The notes under the pieces: generated by a model
The model's input: the letters and a program-made list of their open reading frames with translations, nothing else
The model's database searches: none
Told to the model about the DNA's origin: nothing
Part shown: one piece after another, positions 1 to 7,352 of the stretch
Layout: each line of letters opens with the position of its first letter
Position numbering within the stretch: position 1 is the stretch's first letter
Translations under genes and position numbers: made by a program
DNA from: Lentisalinibacter sp035655155
GTDB lineage: Bacteria > Pseudomonadota > Gammaproteobacteria > Steroidobacterales > Woeseiaceae
Reading direction: 5' to 3'
NCBI GenBank assembly: GCA_035655155.1
Contig: DASRVH010000021.1
Span: forward strand, 1-50,868
DNA length: 50,868 nt

Positions 1-177
1 CTGCGTTTCATCATGCGCCACTGGGTGCCGATCTTCCGCGAGCTCGCCGAGAAGGGTCCGAATCCGGCGCTGGAGAAGCGGCTGTCCTCGGAGCTCGCGA
101 TCGGCCGCGGCATGGCCTACGTGTACTGGATCGGCATCGCCTCGGTGGCCTTCCTGGGCGCGACCAAACCGTTCTGA
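1..177 (+). CDS. C-terminal end of an integral membrane protein (partial)
   Basis: The first reading frame is open from the window edge to a TGA at 175-177 and gives the last 58 residues of a protein. The visible part has an amphipathic stretch with many charged residues followed by a hydrophobic segment (YWIGIASVAFLGA) that looks like a final membrane helix and a short tail ending in KPF. It resembles the end of predicted integral membrane proteins of the DUF2269 type, but this rests on a short fragment. The start lies outside the window. A gap of about 90 bases without an obvious terminator separates it from the next gene. Confidence 0.5.
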   Translation: MRFIMRHWVPIFRELAEKGPNPALEKRLSSELAIGRGMAYVYWIGIASVAFLGATKPF

Positions 178-269
178 TGCAGGCTTCACGCGGTCATTGG
201 CAACGCCCGCGCAAAACCGGGACAATGCGCGCGGGTTGAGCCGGGCGCGGGCGGCGCCATATCAGAGAG

Positions 270-1016
270 ATGAGCGGAGAAGAAATCAGCGGGATGAGCC
301 TGGACGAGCTGCTGGTGCGCAACCGCAGTCTGCGCGCGCAGTTCAGCGACGATCCCGGGCTCCAGGAGGAACTCCAGGCGCTGCAGCGCTGGCAGGCGGG
401 CCGTCTGGAGCGGACTTACGCGGACCTGCAGGAGCGCGAGCGCTACCGCCCCGGCGTGGAGTTCTTCCTCGAGGAGCTCTACACCGACAAGGATTATCTG
501 CCCCGCGACACCCAGCTGGAACGCGCCTCGCCCATCCTGAAGCGGATGCTGCCCTCCCAGGCCCAGGAGTCGATGCGGATGGCGGTGCAGCTGGAAGTGC
601 TGAGCCAGGAACTCGACGGGGAGATGACGCGGGCGCTGGGTGCGGAGACCGCCATCGACGGGCAGAGCTATGCCGAAGCCTATCGGGAGGTCGGCCGCCG
701 CGACGACCGGGAACGCCAGATCGGCTTCATCCTGGAGGCCGGCCGGGACCTGGAGCGCCTCGTGAAACTGCCGATGATCTACACGCTGATCCGCATGGCC
801 CACGGCCCGGCCCATCTGGCGGGCTTCGGCGCGCTGCACGACTTCCTGGAAGACGGTTTCAGGGCCTTCCGTGCCATGGGCGGCGCGGAGGAATTCCTGC
901 AGACCATCGAGGACCGCGAGACCCGCATCATGGAACGGATCTTCGCGGAGCATCCGCAGCCCTTCCGGCTCTCCGACGACGACGACGAGCCGCCGCCGAC
1001 GGAGACGCCGGACTGA
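270..1016 (+). CDS. FFLEELY-motif family protein, function unknown
   Basis: A 248-residue soluble, mostly helical and strongly charged protein. Around residues 69-78 it carries FFLEELYTDKDYLPRD, the signature of a conserved gammaproteobacterial family that NCBI names after its FFLEELY motif; no function is established. The C-terminus is acidic and proline-rich (DDDDEPPP). There is no signal peptide or membrane segment, so a cytoplasmic place is inferred. The ATG at 270 has only a weak purine-rich stretch in front; an in-frame ATG at 294 behind AGCGGG is a possible alternative. It faces the following lipoprotein gene tail to tail with a 6-base gap. Confidence 0.8.
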   Translation: MSGEEISGMSLDELLVRNRSLRAQFSDDPGLQEELQALQRWQAGRLERTYADLQERERYRPGVEFFLEELYTDKDYLPRDTQLERASPILKRMLPSQAQESMRMAVQLEVLSQELDGEMTRALGAETAIDGQSYAEAYREVGRRDDRERQIGFILEAGRDLERLVKLPMIYTLIRMAHGPAHLAGFGALHDFLEDGFRAFRAMGGAEEFLQTIEDRETRIMERIFAEHPQPFRLSDDDDEPPPTETPD

Positions 1017-1022
1017 GGCGGC

Positions 1023-1457
1023 CTACTCGTCGCGCTGCAGGATCTCGATCAGCTCGTCGGCCTCTTCCGGATCCACCGGATGGAATTTGCCGAGACCGCA
1101 ACCGGCCGCCGGCCTGAGTCCACCGGCAAAATCCGTCAGCACCGTGATGATATCCAGATCGCACAGGCGGCCGGTGGGCACCTTGTACATGAATCGCTCT
1201 TCCCGGGCGAGGCCGGGGCAGACGCGCGGCAGCTGGTTGCGATAGATCGTGCCGTCCTTCATGTAGAAGAAAATGTTCTCGTCGTCGACCACCTTCGTGC
1301 GGTCGACGCGCATCAGCTGCACGCAACGGACCGCATCCGGGTCGTCGGCGGCGACGTCGGTGGGCTTCGCCTCGCGCGGACCGGTGGCACAGCCTGCGAG
1401 CAGGAGCATGGCTGCTGCGGCCAGCGCGGCCCGTGGCCGGTTCCTGTCCATGTTCAT
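1023..1457 (-). CDS. DUF6491-like outer-membrane lipoprotein
   Basis: A 144-residue protein with a lipoprotein signal peptide: a positively charged start (MNMDRNRPR), a hydrophobic core and the lipobox LLAGC, so Cys22 would be lipidated and the mature protein anchored on the periplasmic side. The mature part (C...RCVQLMRVDRTKVVDDENIFF, then further Cys residues in RVCPG, LCDLD and AAGCG) fits the DUF6491 family, whose role is unknown. The four downstream Cys could form disulfides. The start has a strong ribosome site (GGGAGGA) 5 bases ahead. It is divergent from gdhA across a roughly 100-base spacer that must carry both promoters. Confidence 0.75.
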   Translation of the reverse strand: MNMDRNRPRAALAAAAMLLLAGCATGPREAKPTDVAADDPDAVRCVQLMRVDRTKVVDDENIFFYMKDGTIYRNQLPRVCPGLAREERFMYKVPTGRLCDLDIITVLTDFAGGLRPAAGCGLGKFHPVDPEEADELIEILQRDE

Positions 1458-1555
1458 AATGTCCTCCCTGTGCCGGCTTCCGCCGCGTATCCGTGTGCCT
1501 GTTGGTATAGTACCGCGTGACCGCAGCAGTCAAGCAACCGGGAGGTGAAGGCCGG

Positions 1556-2914
1556 ATGACAAATAGCGCGAAGCCGGAAAGGATGCTGAAGGCGTTCATG
1601 CAGGGACTGGAGAAGCGCAACGCCCACGAGCCCGAGTTCATCCAGGCCGTCTGCGAGCTCGCCCGCTCGGTGATGCCGCTGGTGCATGACAATACCGCCT
1701 ACCGCCAGGCTCGCATACTCGAGCGCATGACGGAGCCGGATCGCATCATCGTCTTCCGCGTGACCTGGGAGGACGACAGCGGCAACGTACACGTGAACCG
1801 CGCCTGGCGCGTGCAGTTCAACCGCGCGATCGGCCCCTACAAGGGCGGCCTGCGTTTTCAAAAAACGGTGAATCAGAGCGTGCTGAAGTTCCTCGGCTTC
1901 GAGCAGACCTTCAAGAACAGCCTCACGGGCCTGCCGATGGGCGGCGGCAAGGGCGGCTCCAATTTCAACCCGAAGGGCAAGACCGACCGGGAAGTGATGC
2001 GGTTCTGCCAGAGCTTCATGACCGAACTGTTCCGCCACATCGGTCCGGACGTGGACGTGCCGGCGGGAGACATCGGCGTCGGCGGCCGCGAGATCGGCTA
2101 CATGTTCGGTCAGTACATGCGCCTGACCAACGAATTCGAGGGGGTGCTGACCGGCAAGGGCCTGTCTTACGGCGGCAGCGCGGTGCGCAAGGAGGCGACC
2201 GGTTACGGCGCGGTGTATTTCCTGCGCAACATGCTGGAGCGCGCCGACGAGCCGCTCGAGGGCAAACGCGTCGCCATCAGCGGCGCCGGCAACGTCGCCC
2301 TTTATGCCGCCGAGAAGGTCATCCAGGAAGGCGCAAAAGTGGTCACCCTCAGCGACTCCCACGGCCACATTCGCTGCGAGGCGGGTCTCGAAGCCGGGAC
2401 CCTGGAGGAGATCAAGGAGCTGAAGTTCCGTGCCCGCGGTCGTCTGGCGGAGCTGGACGGCAGGATCAGCGGGCTCGTGTACACGGAGGGCGAGGCTCCC
2501 TGGGGCGTGCCTTGCGACGTGGCCATGCCCTGCGCCACCCAGAACGAGATCGACACGGAGGCGGCCGCCACGCTGGTGGACAACGGGCTGATGGCCGTCG
2601 TCGAAGGGGCGAACATGCCCTGCACGGAGGCCGCCATCGAGTGCTTCCGCGAGCATCGGGTCCTGTTCGCGCCGGGCAAGGCCGCCAATGCCGGCGGCGT
2701 GGCGGTCAGCGGGCTGGAGCAGACCCAGAACGTGGCGCGGGTGAGCTGGCCGCGCAACGAGGTGGACCGGCGCCTGAAGGAGATCATGCGCGACATTCAC
2801 GACAAGTGCACCCACGAGATGGACGACGACGGCGGCATCGACTATCTGGACGCCGCCAACCGGGCCGGATTCCGCAAGGTGGCGGACGCGATGCTGGCCT
2901 ACGGCGTGGTCTGA
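1556..2914 (+). CDS. gdhA: NADP-type glutamate dehydrogenase
   Basis: Catalyses reductive amination of 2-oxoglutarate with ammonium to glutamate in the cytoplasm. The 452-residue product matches the roughly 447 residues of hexameric bacterial GdhA. Seen motifs are PYKGGLRF (about 94-101), the catalytic glycine-rich loop PMGGGKGGSNF (127-137, active-site Lys near 132), SYGGSAVRKEATGYG, and the Rossmann loop GAGNVA (243-248). I chose the ATG at 1556 because GGGAGGTGA sits just ahead of it; an in-frame GTG at 1517 would add 13 residues with no family counterpart. A TATAGT at 1506-1511 could be a -10 box but lacks a convincing -35. Confidence 0.95.
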   Translation: MTNSAKPERMLKAFMQGLEKRNAHEPEFIQAVCELARSVMPLVHDNTAYRQARILERMTEPDRIIVFRVTWEDDSGNVHVNRAWRVQFNRAIGPYKGGLRFQKTVNQSVLKFLGFEQTFKNSLTGLPMGGGKGGSNFNPKGKTDREVMRFCQSFMTELFRHIGPDVDVPAGDIGVGGREIGYMFGQYMRLTNEFEGVLTGKGLSYGGSAVRKEATGYGAVYFLRNMLERADEPLEGKRVAISGAGNVALYAAEKVIQEGAKVVTLSDSHGHIRCEAGLEAGTLEEIKELKFRARGRLAELDGRISGLVYTEGEAPWGVPCDVAMPCATQNEIDTEAAATLVDNGLMAVVEGANMPCTEAAIECFREHRVLFAPGKAANAGGVAVSGLEQTQNVARVSWPRNEVDRRLKEIMRDIHDKCTHEMDDDGGIDYLDAANRAGFRKVADAMLAYGVV

Positions 2915-2963
2915 ATCCGGCCGCTACGTTGCCCGCGTTGTCCGGGCGGGCGAGAATGCTCCC

Positions 2964-4388
2964 ATGGAGCTCCCCGACCTGCTCCTCCGCTGGCTCGCCG
3001 TCGCCCTCCATGGCCTGCTGGCGGTCATCGGAGCCATACATGCCCTGCTCTACAAGCGGGATCCCCGTTCGGCGCTCGGCTGGATGGTGGTCTGTCTCGC
3101 GATCCCGTTCCTCGGCCCGCTGGGCTATTACATGTTCGGCATCAACCGGGTGCGCACACGAGCGAAAAAGCTGCGCGGCGGCCATTTCCGCATCGGTTAC
3201 GAGAGCGGCGACATCATCACCCAGGAAGACCTGGCCGAGCACGAACCGGGGCGCGGCCATATCGGTGCCGTCGTCTCCCTGCGTCCGCTGCTCGCCGGCA
3301 ACAGCGTCAGTGCCCTGCACAACGGCGAGGAGGCCTATCCCGCCATGCTGGAGAGCATCCGCACCGCCGAACGTCAGGTGCTGCTCTCCAGCTACATCTT
3401 CGAGAATAATGTCACCGGCCGTCGGTTTGTCGACGCGCTGGCGGCCGCTCAGGACCGGGGCGTCTCCGTCCGGGTGCTGGTGGATGGCATCGGCGAGCTG
3501 TACTCCTGGCCGCGCATCAGCCGCCTGCTCGCCCGCCGCGGACTGCCGGTGGCCCGTTTCCTGCCGCCGCGCCTGCTGCCGCCGACCCTGCACCTGAACC
3601 TCAGGACCCACCGCAAGATCCTGGCGGTCGACGGCCGCGTGGGCTATACGGGCGGCATGAACATCGGCGACCGCCACGTCGTCGGCGAGGACGGCCGCCG
3701 CCAGGTCGTGGACATGCATTTCCGGCTGGAGGGCCCGGTGGTGCGCCAGCTGGCCGGCGCGTTCTGGGACGACTGGCACTTCGCCACCGGCGAGCCGCCG
3801 GAGGAGACGCCGGAGGCCGACTGGTCCTCAGCGCCGGGACGAAAGCGCTGCCGGGTCATCACCGACGGCCCCAACGAGGACCTGGACCGCATCGCGCTGG
3901 TGATGCAGGGCGCCATCGCCGACGCCAAGCGCAGCGTCTGGCTCATGACGCCCTACTTTCTGCCCTCCCGTGAACAGGTGGCTCTGCTGCAGACCGCCGC
4001 CATACGCGGCATCGAGGTCAACGTCATCCTGCCGGCGAAGAACAACCTGATCTACATGCACTGGGCCACGCGCAACTCTCTGCTGGAACTGCTGCAATGG
4101 GGCGTGCGCGTCTACTATCAGCCGGGTCCTTTCGTGCACACGAAACTTTTTCTCATCGACGATGACTATTGTCAGATAGGTACGGCCAACGTGGACCCGC
4201 GGAGTCTGCGGCTGAACTTCGAGCTGGCCGTCGAGATTTTCGATTCGAGTTTCGCACGCAGCATGATCGAACACATGGAAGTGATACGCGCCCGCTCGAG
4301 AGCGGTCGGATATCGGGAGATCGCCGACCGCTCGGTGCCGGTCCGGTTCCGGGACGCCCTCGCCTGGCTGTTCTCGCCCTACCTCTGA
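2964..4388 (+). CDS. cls: Cardiolipin synthase (phospholipase D superfamily)
   Basis: Joins two phosphatidylglycerol molecules to cardiolipin at the inner membrane. The 474 residues show two N-terminal hydrophobic helices (about 5-30 and 38-60), then two PLD domains, each with an HxKxxxxD motif: HRKILAVDG (His216) with downstream GGMNIGDRH, and HTKLFLIDD (His392) with GTANVDPRS. Both catalytic motifs are intact and the length is that of ClsA-type enzymes. It starts 49 bases after gdhA, on the same strand, and is followed 13 bases later by arfB, so the three may be co-transcribed although their functions are unrelated. Which Cls type (ClsA or ClsB) was not decided. Confidence 0.92.
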   Translation: MELPDLLLRWLAVALHGLLAVIGAIHALLYKRDPRSALGWMVVCLAIPFLGPLGYYMFGINRVRTRAKKLRGGHFRIGYESGDIITQEDLAEHEPGRGHIGAVVSLRPLLAGNSVSALHNGEEAYPAMLESIRTAERQVLLSSYIFENNVTGRRFVDALAAAQDRGVSVRVLVDGIGELYSWPRISRLLARRGLPVARFLPPRLLPPTLHLNLRTHRKILAVDGRVGYTGGMNIGDRHVVGEDGRRQVVDMHFRLEGPVVRQLAGAFWDDWHFATGEPPEETPEADWSSAPGRKRCRVITDGPNEDLDRIALVMQGAIADAKRSVWLMTPYFLPSREQVALLQTAAIRGIEVNVILPAKNNLIYMHWATRNSLLELLQWGVRVYYQPGPFVHTKLFLIDDDYCQIGTANVDPRSLRLNFELAVEIFDSSFARSMIEHMEVIRARSRAVGYREIADRSVPVRFRDALAWLFSPYL

Positions 4389-4401
4389 GGCCGGATACGA
4401 C

Positions 4402-4818
4402 ATGGTCAGACTGACGGAGAACATCGTACTGCCCGACGACGAACTGGAGATGAGTGCCGTGCGCGCCGCCGGTGCCGGCGGCCAGGCGGTGAACAAGCAG
4501 TCCACCGCCATTCATCTGCGGCTGGACATCCCCGCCTCGTCGCTGCCCGGCAACGTCAAGCGGCGGTTGCTCGATCTCGGCGACCAGCGCATCAGCAACG
4601 AGGGCGTGCTCGTCATCAAGGCCAGAGAACACCGCAGTCAGCGGCAGAACCGGCGCGAGGCCGTCCAGCGGTTGCGCGAGCTCGTGCGCCTCGCCAGCGT
4701 CTCGCGCAAGCCCCGCGTCCCCACCCGGCCCGGCCCCACCGCCAAACGCCGCCGGGTGGACGAGAAGAAACGCCGCGGGACGGTCAAATCTCTGCGGCGG
4801 AACCCGCCCCGGGAGTGA
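4402..4818 (+). CDS. arfB: Alternative ribosome-rescue peptidyl-tRNA hydrolase ArfB
   Basis: Frees ribosomes stalled on non-stop mRNAs by hydrolysing the peptidyl-tRNA ester. The 138-residue product has the GGQ loop of class I release factors (GAGGQAVNK, GGQ at about 26-28) and lacks any codon-recognition domain. It ends in a long basic tail (TAKRRRVDEKKRRG, then VKSLRRNPPRE) of the kind that threads into the empty mRNA channel in ArfB/YaeJ and ICT1. All are hallmark features and the length is typical. The stop overlaps the 5' end of the next open frame, whose likelier start is about 50 bases downstream. Confidence 0.93.
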   Translation: MVRLTENIVLPDDELEMSAVRAAGAGGQAVNKQSTAIHLRLDIPASSLPGNVKRRLLDLGDQRISNEGVLVIKAREHRSQRQNRREAVQRLRELVRLASVSRKPRVPTRPGPTAKRRRVDEKKRRGTVKSLRRNPPRE

Positions 4819-4865
4819 CCGGGCGGCTTTCCTCTGCGCGCCGCCATCCTTACCCTACATGGACT

Positions 4866-5585
4866 ATGACGAGTATGGACACTATCCGTTACGGACGCCC
4901 GGACCCGGTCACGCTGCCCGCCCTGCTGGTCGGCGTGCTGCCGATCGTGATCGTCAATTTGTGCCTCGTGATCAGCATCCAGGCACAGACGATCCCCACC
5001 TGCATCCCCTACCTGGAGGGCTGCACCTCGGTGAGCGCCGCCGGGCGCAACCCGCCGGCCATCTACCTGTTCCGCCTGGTGATGCTGCCCACGGCGGCGG
5101 CCCTGATCCTGTTCTGGGTCATCAACCACCGCTGGCTGAACCTGCTGCGCGGCGAGCCGGAGACGCGCGGTGCCGTGATCCTGTGGCTGGGCGTGATCGG
5201 CGCCGTGTTCCTCGGCGTGTACGTGACCTTTCTCGGCACCGAGGGCGACTTCCAGCGACTGATGCGCCGCTACGGCATCTACGTCTTCTTCGCCTTCACC
5301 GCGCTGTCGCAGCTGCTCACGGGCAGGGACATGCTGGCCACCGCGGCGAAACGGGACGACCCGCGCCTGCGGCTGCACGCACTCATCATCCTGTGGCTGT
5401 GTGGCGGCATGCTCGTGATGGGGCTCACGAACGTCGTGCTGAAGGCGATCCTGCCCGATCCGGATCAGGCCGAGAACGTGATCGAGTGGAATTTCGCCAT
5501 CCTGATGCAGGCCTTCTTCCTGATCGCCTGGCGGTCCTGGAAGCACACGGGGCTGGAGGCACGGATGCTGCTGGGGCCGCGCTAG
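4866..5585 (+). CDS. Frag1/DRAM/Sfk1-like six-helix membrane protein
   Basis: A membrane protein of about 239 residues with around six hydrophobic segments. The motif TIPTCIPYLEGCTSVSA in the first extracytoplasmic loop, the following YLFR, and a late NVVLK...WNFAILMQ stretch resemble the Frag1/DRAM/Sfk1 family of eukaryotes and some bacteria; no bacterial function is established. The two Cys of the first loop could form a disulfide. The frame is open from 4815, but the hydrophobic protein begins sensibly at ATG 4866 or 4875 (MTSMDTIRYG), and the extra upstream residues overlap arfB. It ends convergent with the next minus-strand gene, 20 bases away. Confidence 0.6.
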   Translation: MTSMDTIRYGRPDPVTLPALLVGVLPIVIVNLCLVISIQAQTIPTCIPYLEGCTSVSAAGRNPPAIYLFRLVMLPTAAALILFWVINHRWLNLLRGEPETRGAVILWLGVIGAVFLGVYVTFLGTEGDFQRLMRRYGIYVFFAFTALSQLLTGRDMLATAAKRDDPRLRLHALIILWLCGGMLVMGLTNVVLKAILPDPDQAENVIEWNFAILMQAFFLIAWRSWKHTGLEARMLLGPR

Positions 5586-5605
5586 CGGCGGGCTCGAGTC
5601 CGGGA

Positions 5606-6370
5606 TCAGGCGCCCACGCGCCGGGACAGCAGGCGTTCCAGGTCGGCCACCTCCTCGTCGAGAAGGAAAGCGCGCTGGTCCCGCCAGCCGGTCATCATCG
5701 TCAGGCCCGACTGGTTCACGAGCAGCGTGTCACGCTCCTCCGCTGCCGAGACTTCCCAACCGGGCGCAACGATCACCGAGCGGACGGTGAGCGCGCGGCC
5801 GAGCCCGGCCTCCAGCTCCCGGGTGAGCCGCGCCACCATTCCACGCCGGTCTTTCAGCGCATGCCGCCGGCCTCCTTCGGCCCCGAACACGACGCTGCCC
5901 GCGGCCAGGCTCGCCGTGCGGTCCCCGACGGGCGGCCGGTCGATCACGTGCACGGCATACAGGCCGTTCGTGCCGAGCACGACGTGGTCGATGCGACCGT
6001 CCCCGACCGGCACGCAGTGGAAAATGTAATTTCCGCGTGCGGCGACGTACTCGAGACGCTGTGCCGTGGCGATATGGGCATCCAGCGAGCGCGCCGCCCG
6101 TTGCCTGGTCTGCAGGATGCCGAGGAGCACGCGCACCTCGTAGGCGGCGACTCCCGCCAGGAACAGTGATACCAGCCACCAGGCCCAGGGATGCAGCTCC
6201 GACCACCAGCGCTCCGTACCGGCGAAGAACAGCGCCACGAAGACGCTGAGCAAAACGAACGCCGCGGCCAGGTGCGTGGCAGCCCGCACGTCGGTCTCCC
6301 GCAGCTGGCGGCGGAAATCGTCGCCCGGTTCGGTGCGTATGCGCTCGCCGAGGGGAGAAGGCCGACGCAA
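5606..6370 (-). CDS. Membrane-anchored NERD-like (nuclease-related domain) protein
   Basis: The 254-residue frame has two hydrophobic helices near residues 33-50 and 62-82, then a domain resembling NERD: IDHVVLGTNGLYAVHV corresponds to the NERD core that normally reads iDHvvvGp.GvfvIetK. Here the expected Lys is not at its place (VIDRPP follows), so nuclease activity is doubtful. The first standard start is a TTG at 6370 with a poor ribosome site. The frame stays open upstream and encodes a further hydrophobic segment (IVSSLVAGAAFAAAFLL) back to a CTG at 6470-6472 that has AGGAG 7 bases ahead; the true N-terminus may be there. Function unknown. Confidence 0.6.
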   Translation of the reverse strand: MRRPSPLGERIRTEPGDDFRRQLRETDVRAATHLAAAFVLLSVFVALFFAGTERWWSELHPWAWWLVSLFLAGVAAYEVRVLLGILQTRQRAARSLDAHIATAQRLEYVAARGNYIFHCVPVGDGRIDHVVLGTNGLYAVHVIDRPPVGDRTASLAAGSVVFGAEGGRRHALKDRRGMVARLTRELEAGLGRALTVRSVIVAPGWEVSAAEERDTLLVNQSGLTMMTGWRDQRAFLLDEEVADLERLLSRRVGA

Positions 6371-6568
6371 CAGCCCGCCAGCGGCCAGCCAGCACTTGCT
6401 GGTCAGCAGGAACGCGGCGGCGAACGCCGCGCCGGCGACAAGCGAGCTGACGATATGCGGATCCGGGTACAGCGTCCTGCTCCTGGGACGGAAAACACCC
6501 AGTGTATGGCGTCCGTCCGGCCGGCCGTCGTGACCCGGTTCACATCCCGGGAGGCGTCCCGGCTATCG

Positions 6569-7348
6569 TCATTCGGGCTTGCGGAATTTCAGTACCAGGC
6601 GGTCCGTGCGGCCGCGTATCTCCGGGTCGTACATGGGCGCAAGGCGCGTATCCTGCGGGTTGCGGAGGGCGTCGCTGCGCCCCACCAGCTCGAAACCGGC
6701 GGACTCGATCTCGCGCACCAGCCGCGCCTCGTCGATGCGGTGCAGCCGGCCGATCTCCGCGATCGTGATATCGGGGCTGCCCGCGTGGTCGACCACGCCG
6801 AGGATGCCGCCCGGCCGCAGGGCCTCGTGGATGCGACGCAGCATCGCGGGTCCGTCGATGCGGGGCCAGGAGCCGTCGTCGGGCCGGAAATAGATGTCGT
6901 GATAGGCGAGGATCAGCAACGCCACGTCGACGCTCCCGGCTTCCGGCTCGATGTCGGTGACCGGGCCGTCGAGGCGCTCGACGTTGGCCAGCCGTCCGCC
7001 GGCATAGCGCGCGGCGATCTCCTCGGCCGCATAGTCCAGGTAGGCCTGGTTGTTGTGGGCGATGACCCGGCCGGAGGGGCCGACGATGCGCGCCGCGATC
7101 TCCGTGTAATAGCCGCCGCCGGAGAAGACGTCCAGCACGGTCATGCCGGGTTCGATGCCGAAGAAGGCGAGCACTTCGCCGGGCTTGCGCGCGGCGTCGC
7201 GTTCCCGGTCCGCGGCGGGTCGCGCCTCGGCCGCGAGCGCCCGCGTCACCGGGTCGCCCGCGGCAGCGGCGGGATCCGCCTCGTCGCCTCCGCAGCCCGC
7301 GACCAGCAGTAGCGCCGCCAGGAGCGCGGCGGTCCGCGCAGCGTTCAT
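6569..7348 (-). CDS. Lipoprotein-type class I SAM-dependent methyltransferase
   Basis: A 259-residue protein with a lipoprotein signal (AALLAALLLVAGC, lipobox Cys about residue 20) followed by a linker and a class I methyltransferase-like Rossmann domain: MTVLDVFSGGGYYTEI is the glycine-rich SAM loop, and VDVALLILAYHD and LRPGGILGVVDH match later strands. Secreted methyltransferase-like proteins of this make-up occur in proteobacteria without known substrates; SAM is not expected in the periplasm, so either the domain has another role or the signal is not used. The frame is open far upstream, but ATG 7348 is chosen because it precedes the signal peptide. It starts 4 bases after the alkyl-DHAP-synthase-like gene and is probably co-transcribed with it. 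Confidence 0.75.
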   Translation of the reverse strand: MNAARTAALLAALLLVAGCGGDEADPAAAAGDPVTRALAAEARPAADRERDAARKPGEVLAFFGIEPGMTVLDVFSGGGYYTEIAARIVGPSGRVIAHNNQAYLDYAAEEIAARYAGGRLANVERLDGPVTDIEPEAGSVDVALLILAYHDIYFRPDDGSWPRIDGPAMLRRIHEALRPGGILGVVDHAGSPDITIAEIGRLHRIDEARLVREIESAGFELVGRSDALRNPQDTRLAPMYDPEIRGRTDRLVLKFRKPE

Positions 7349-7352
7349 GGGT

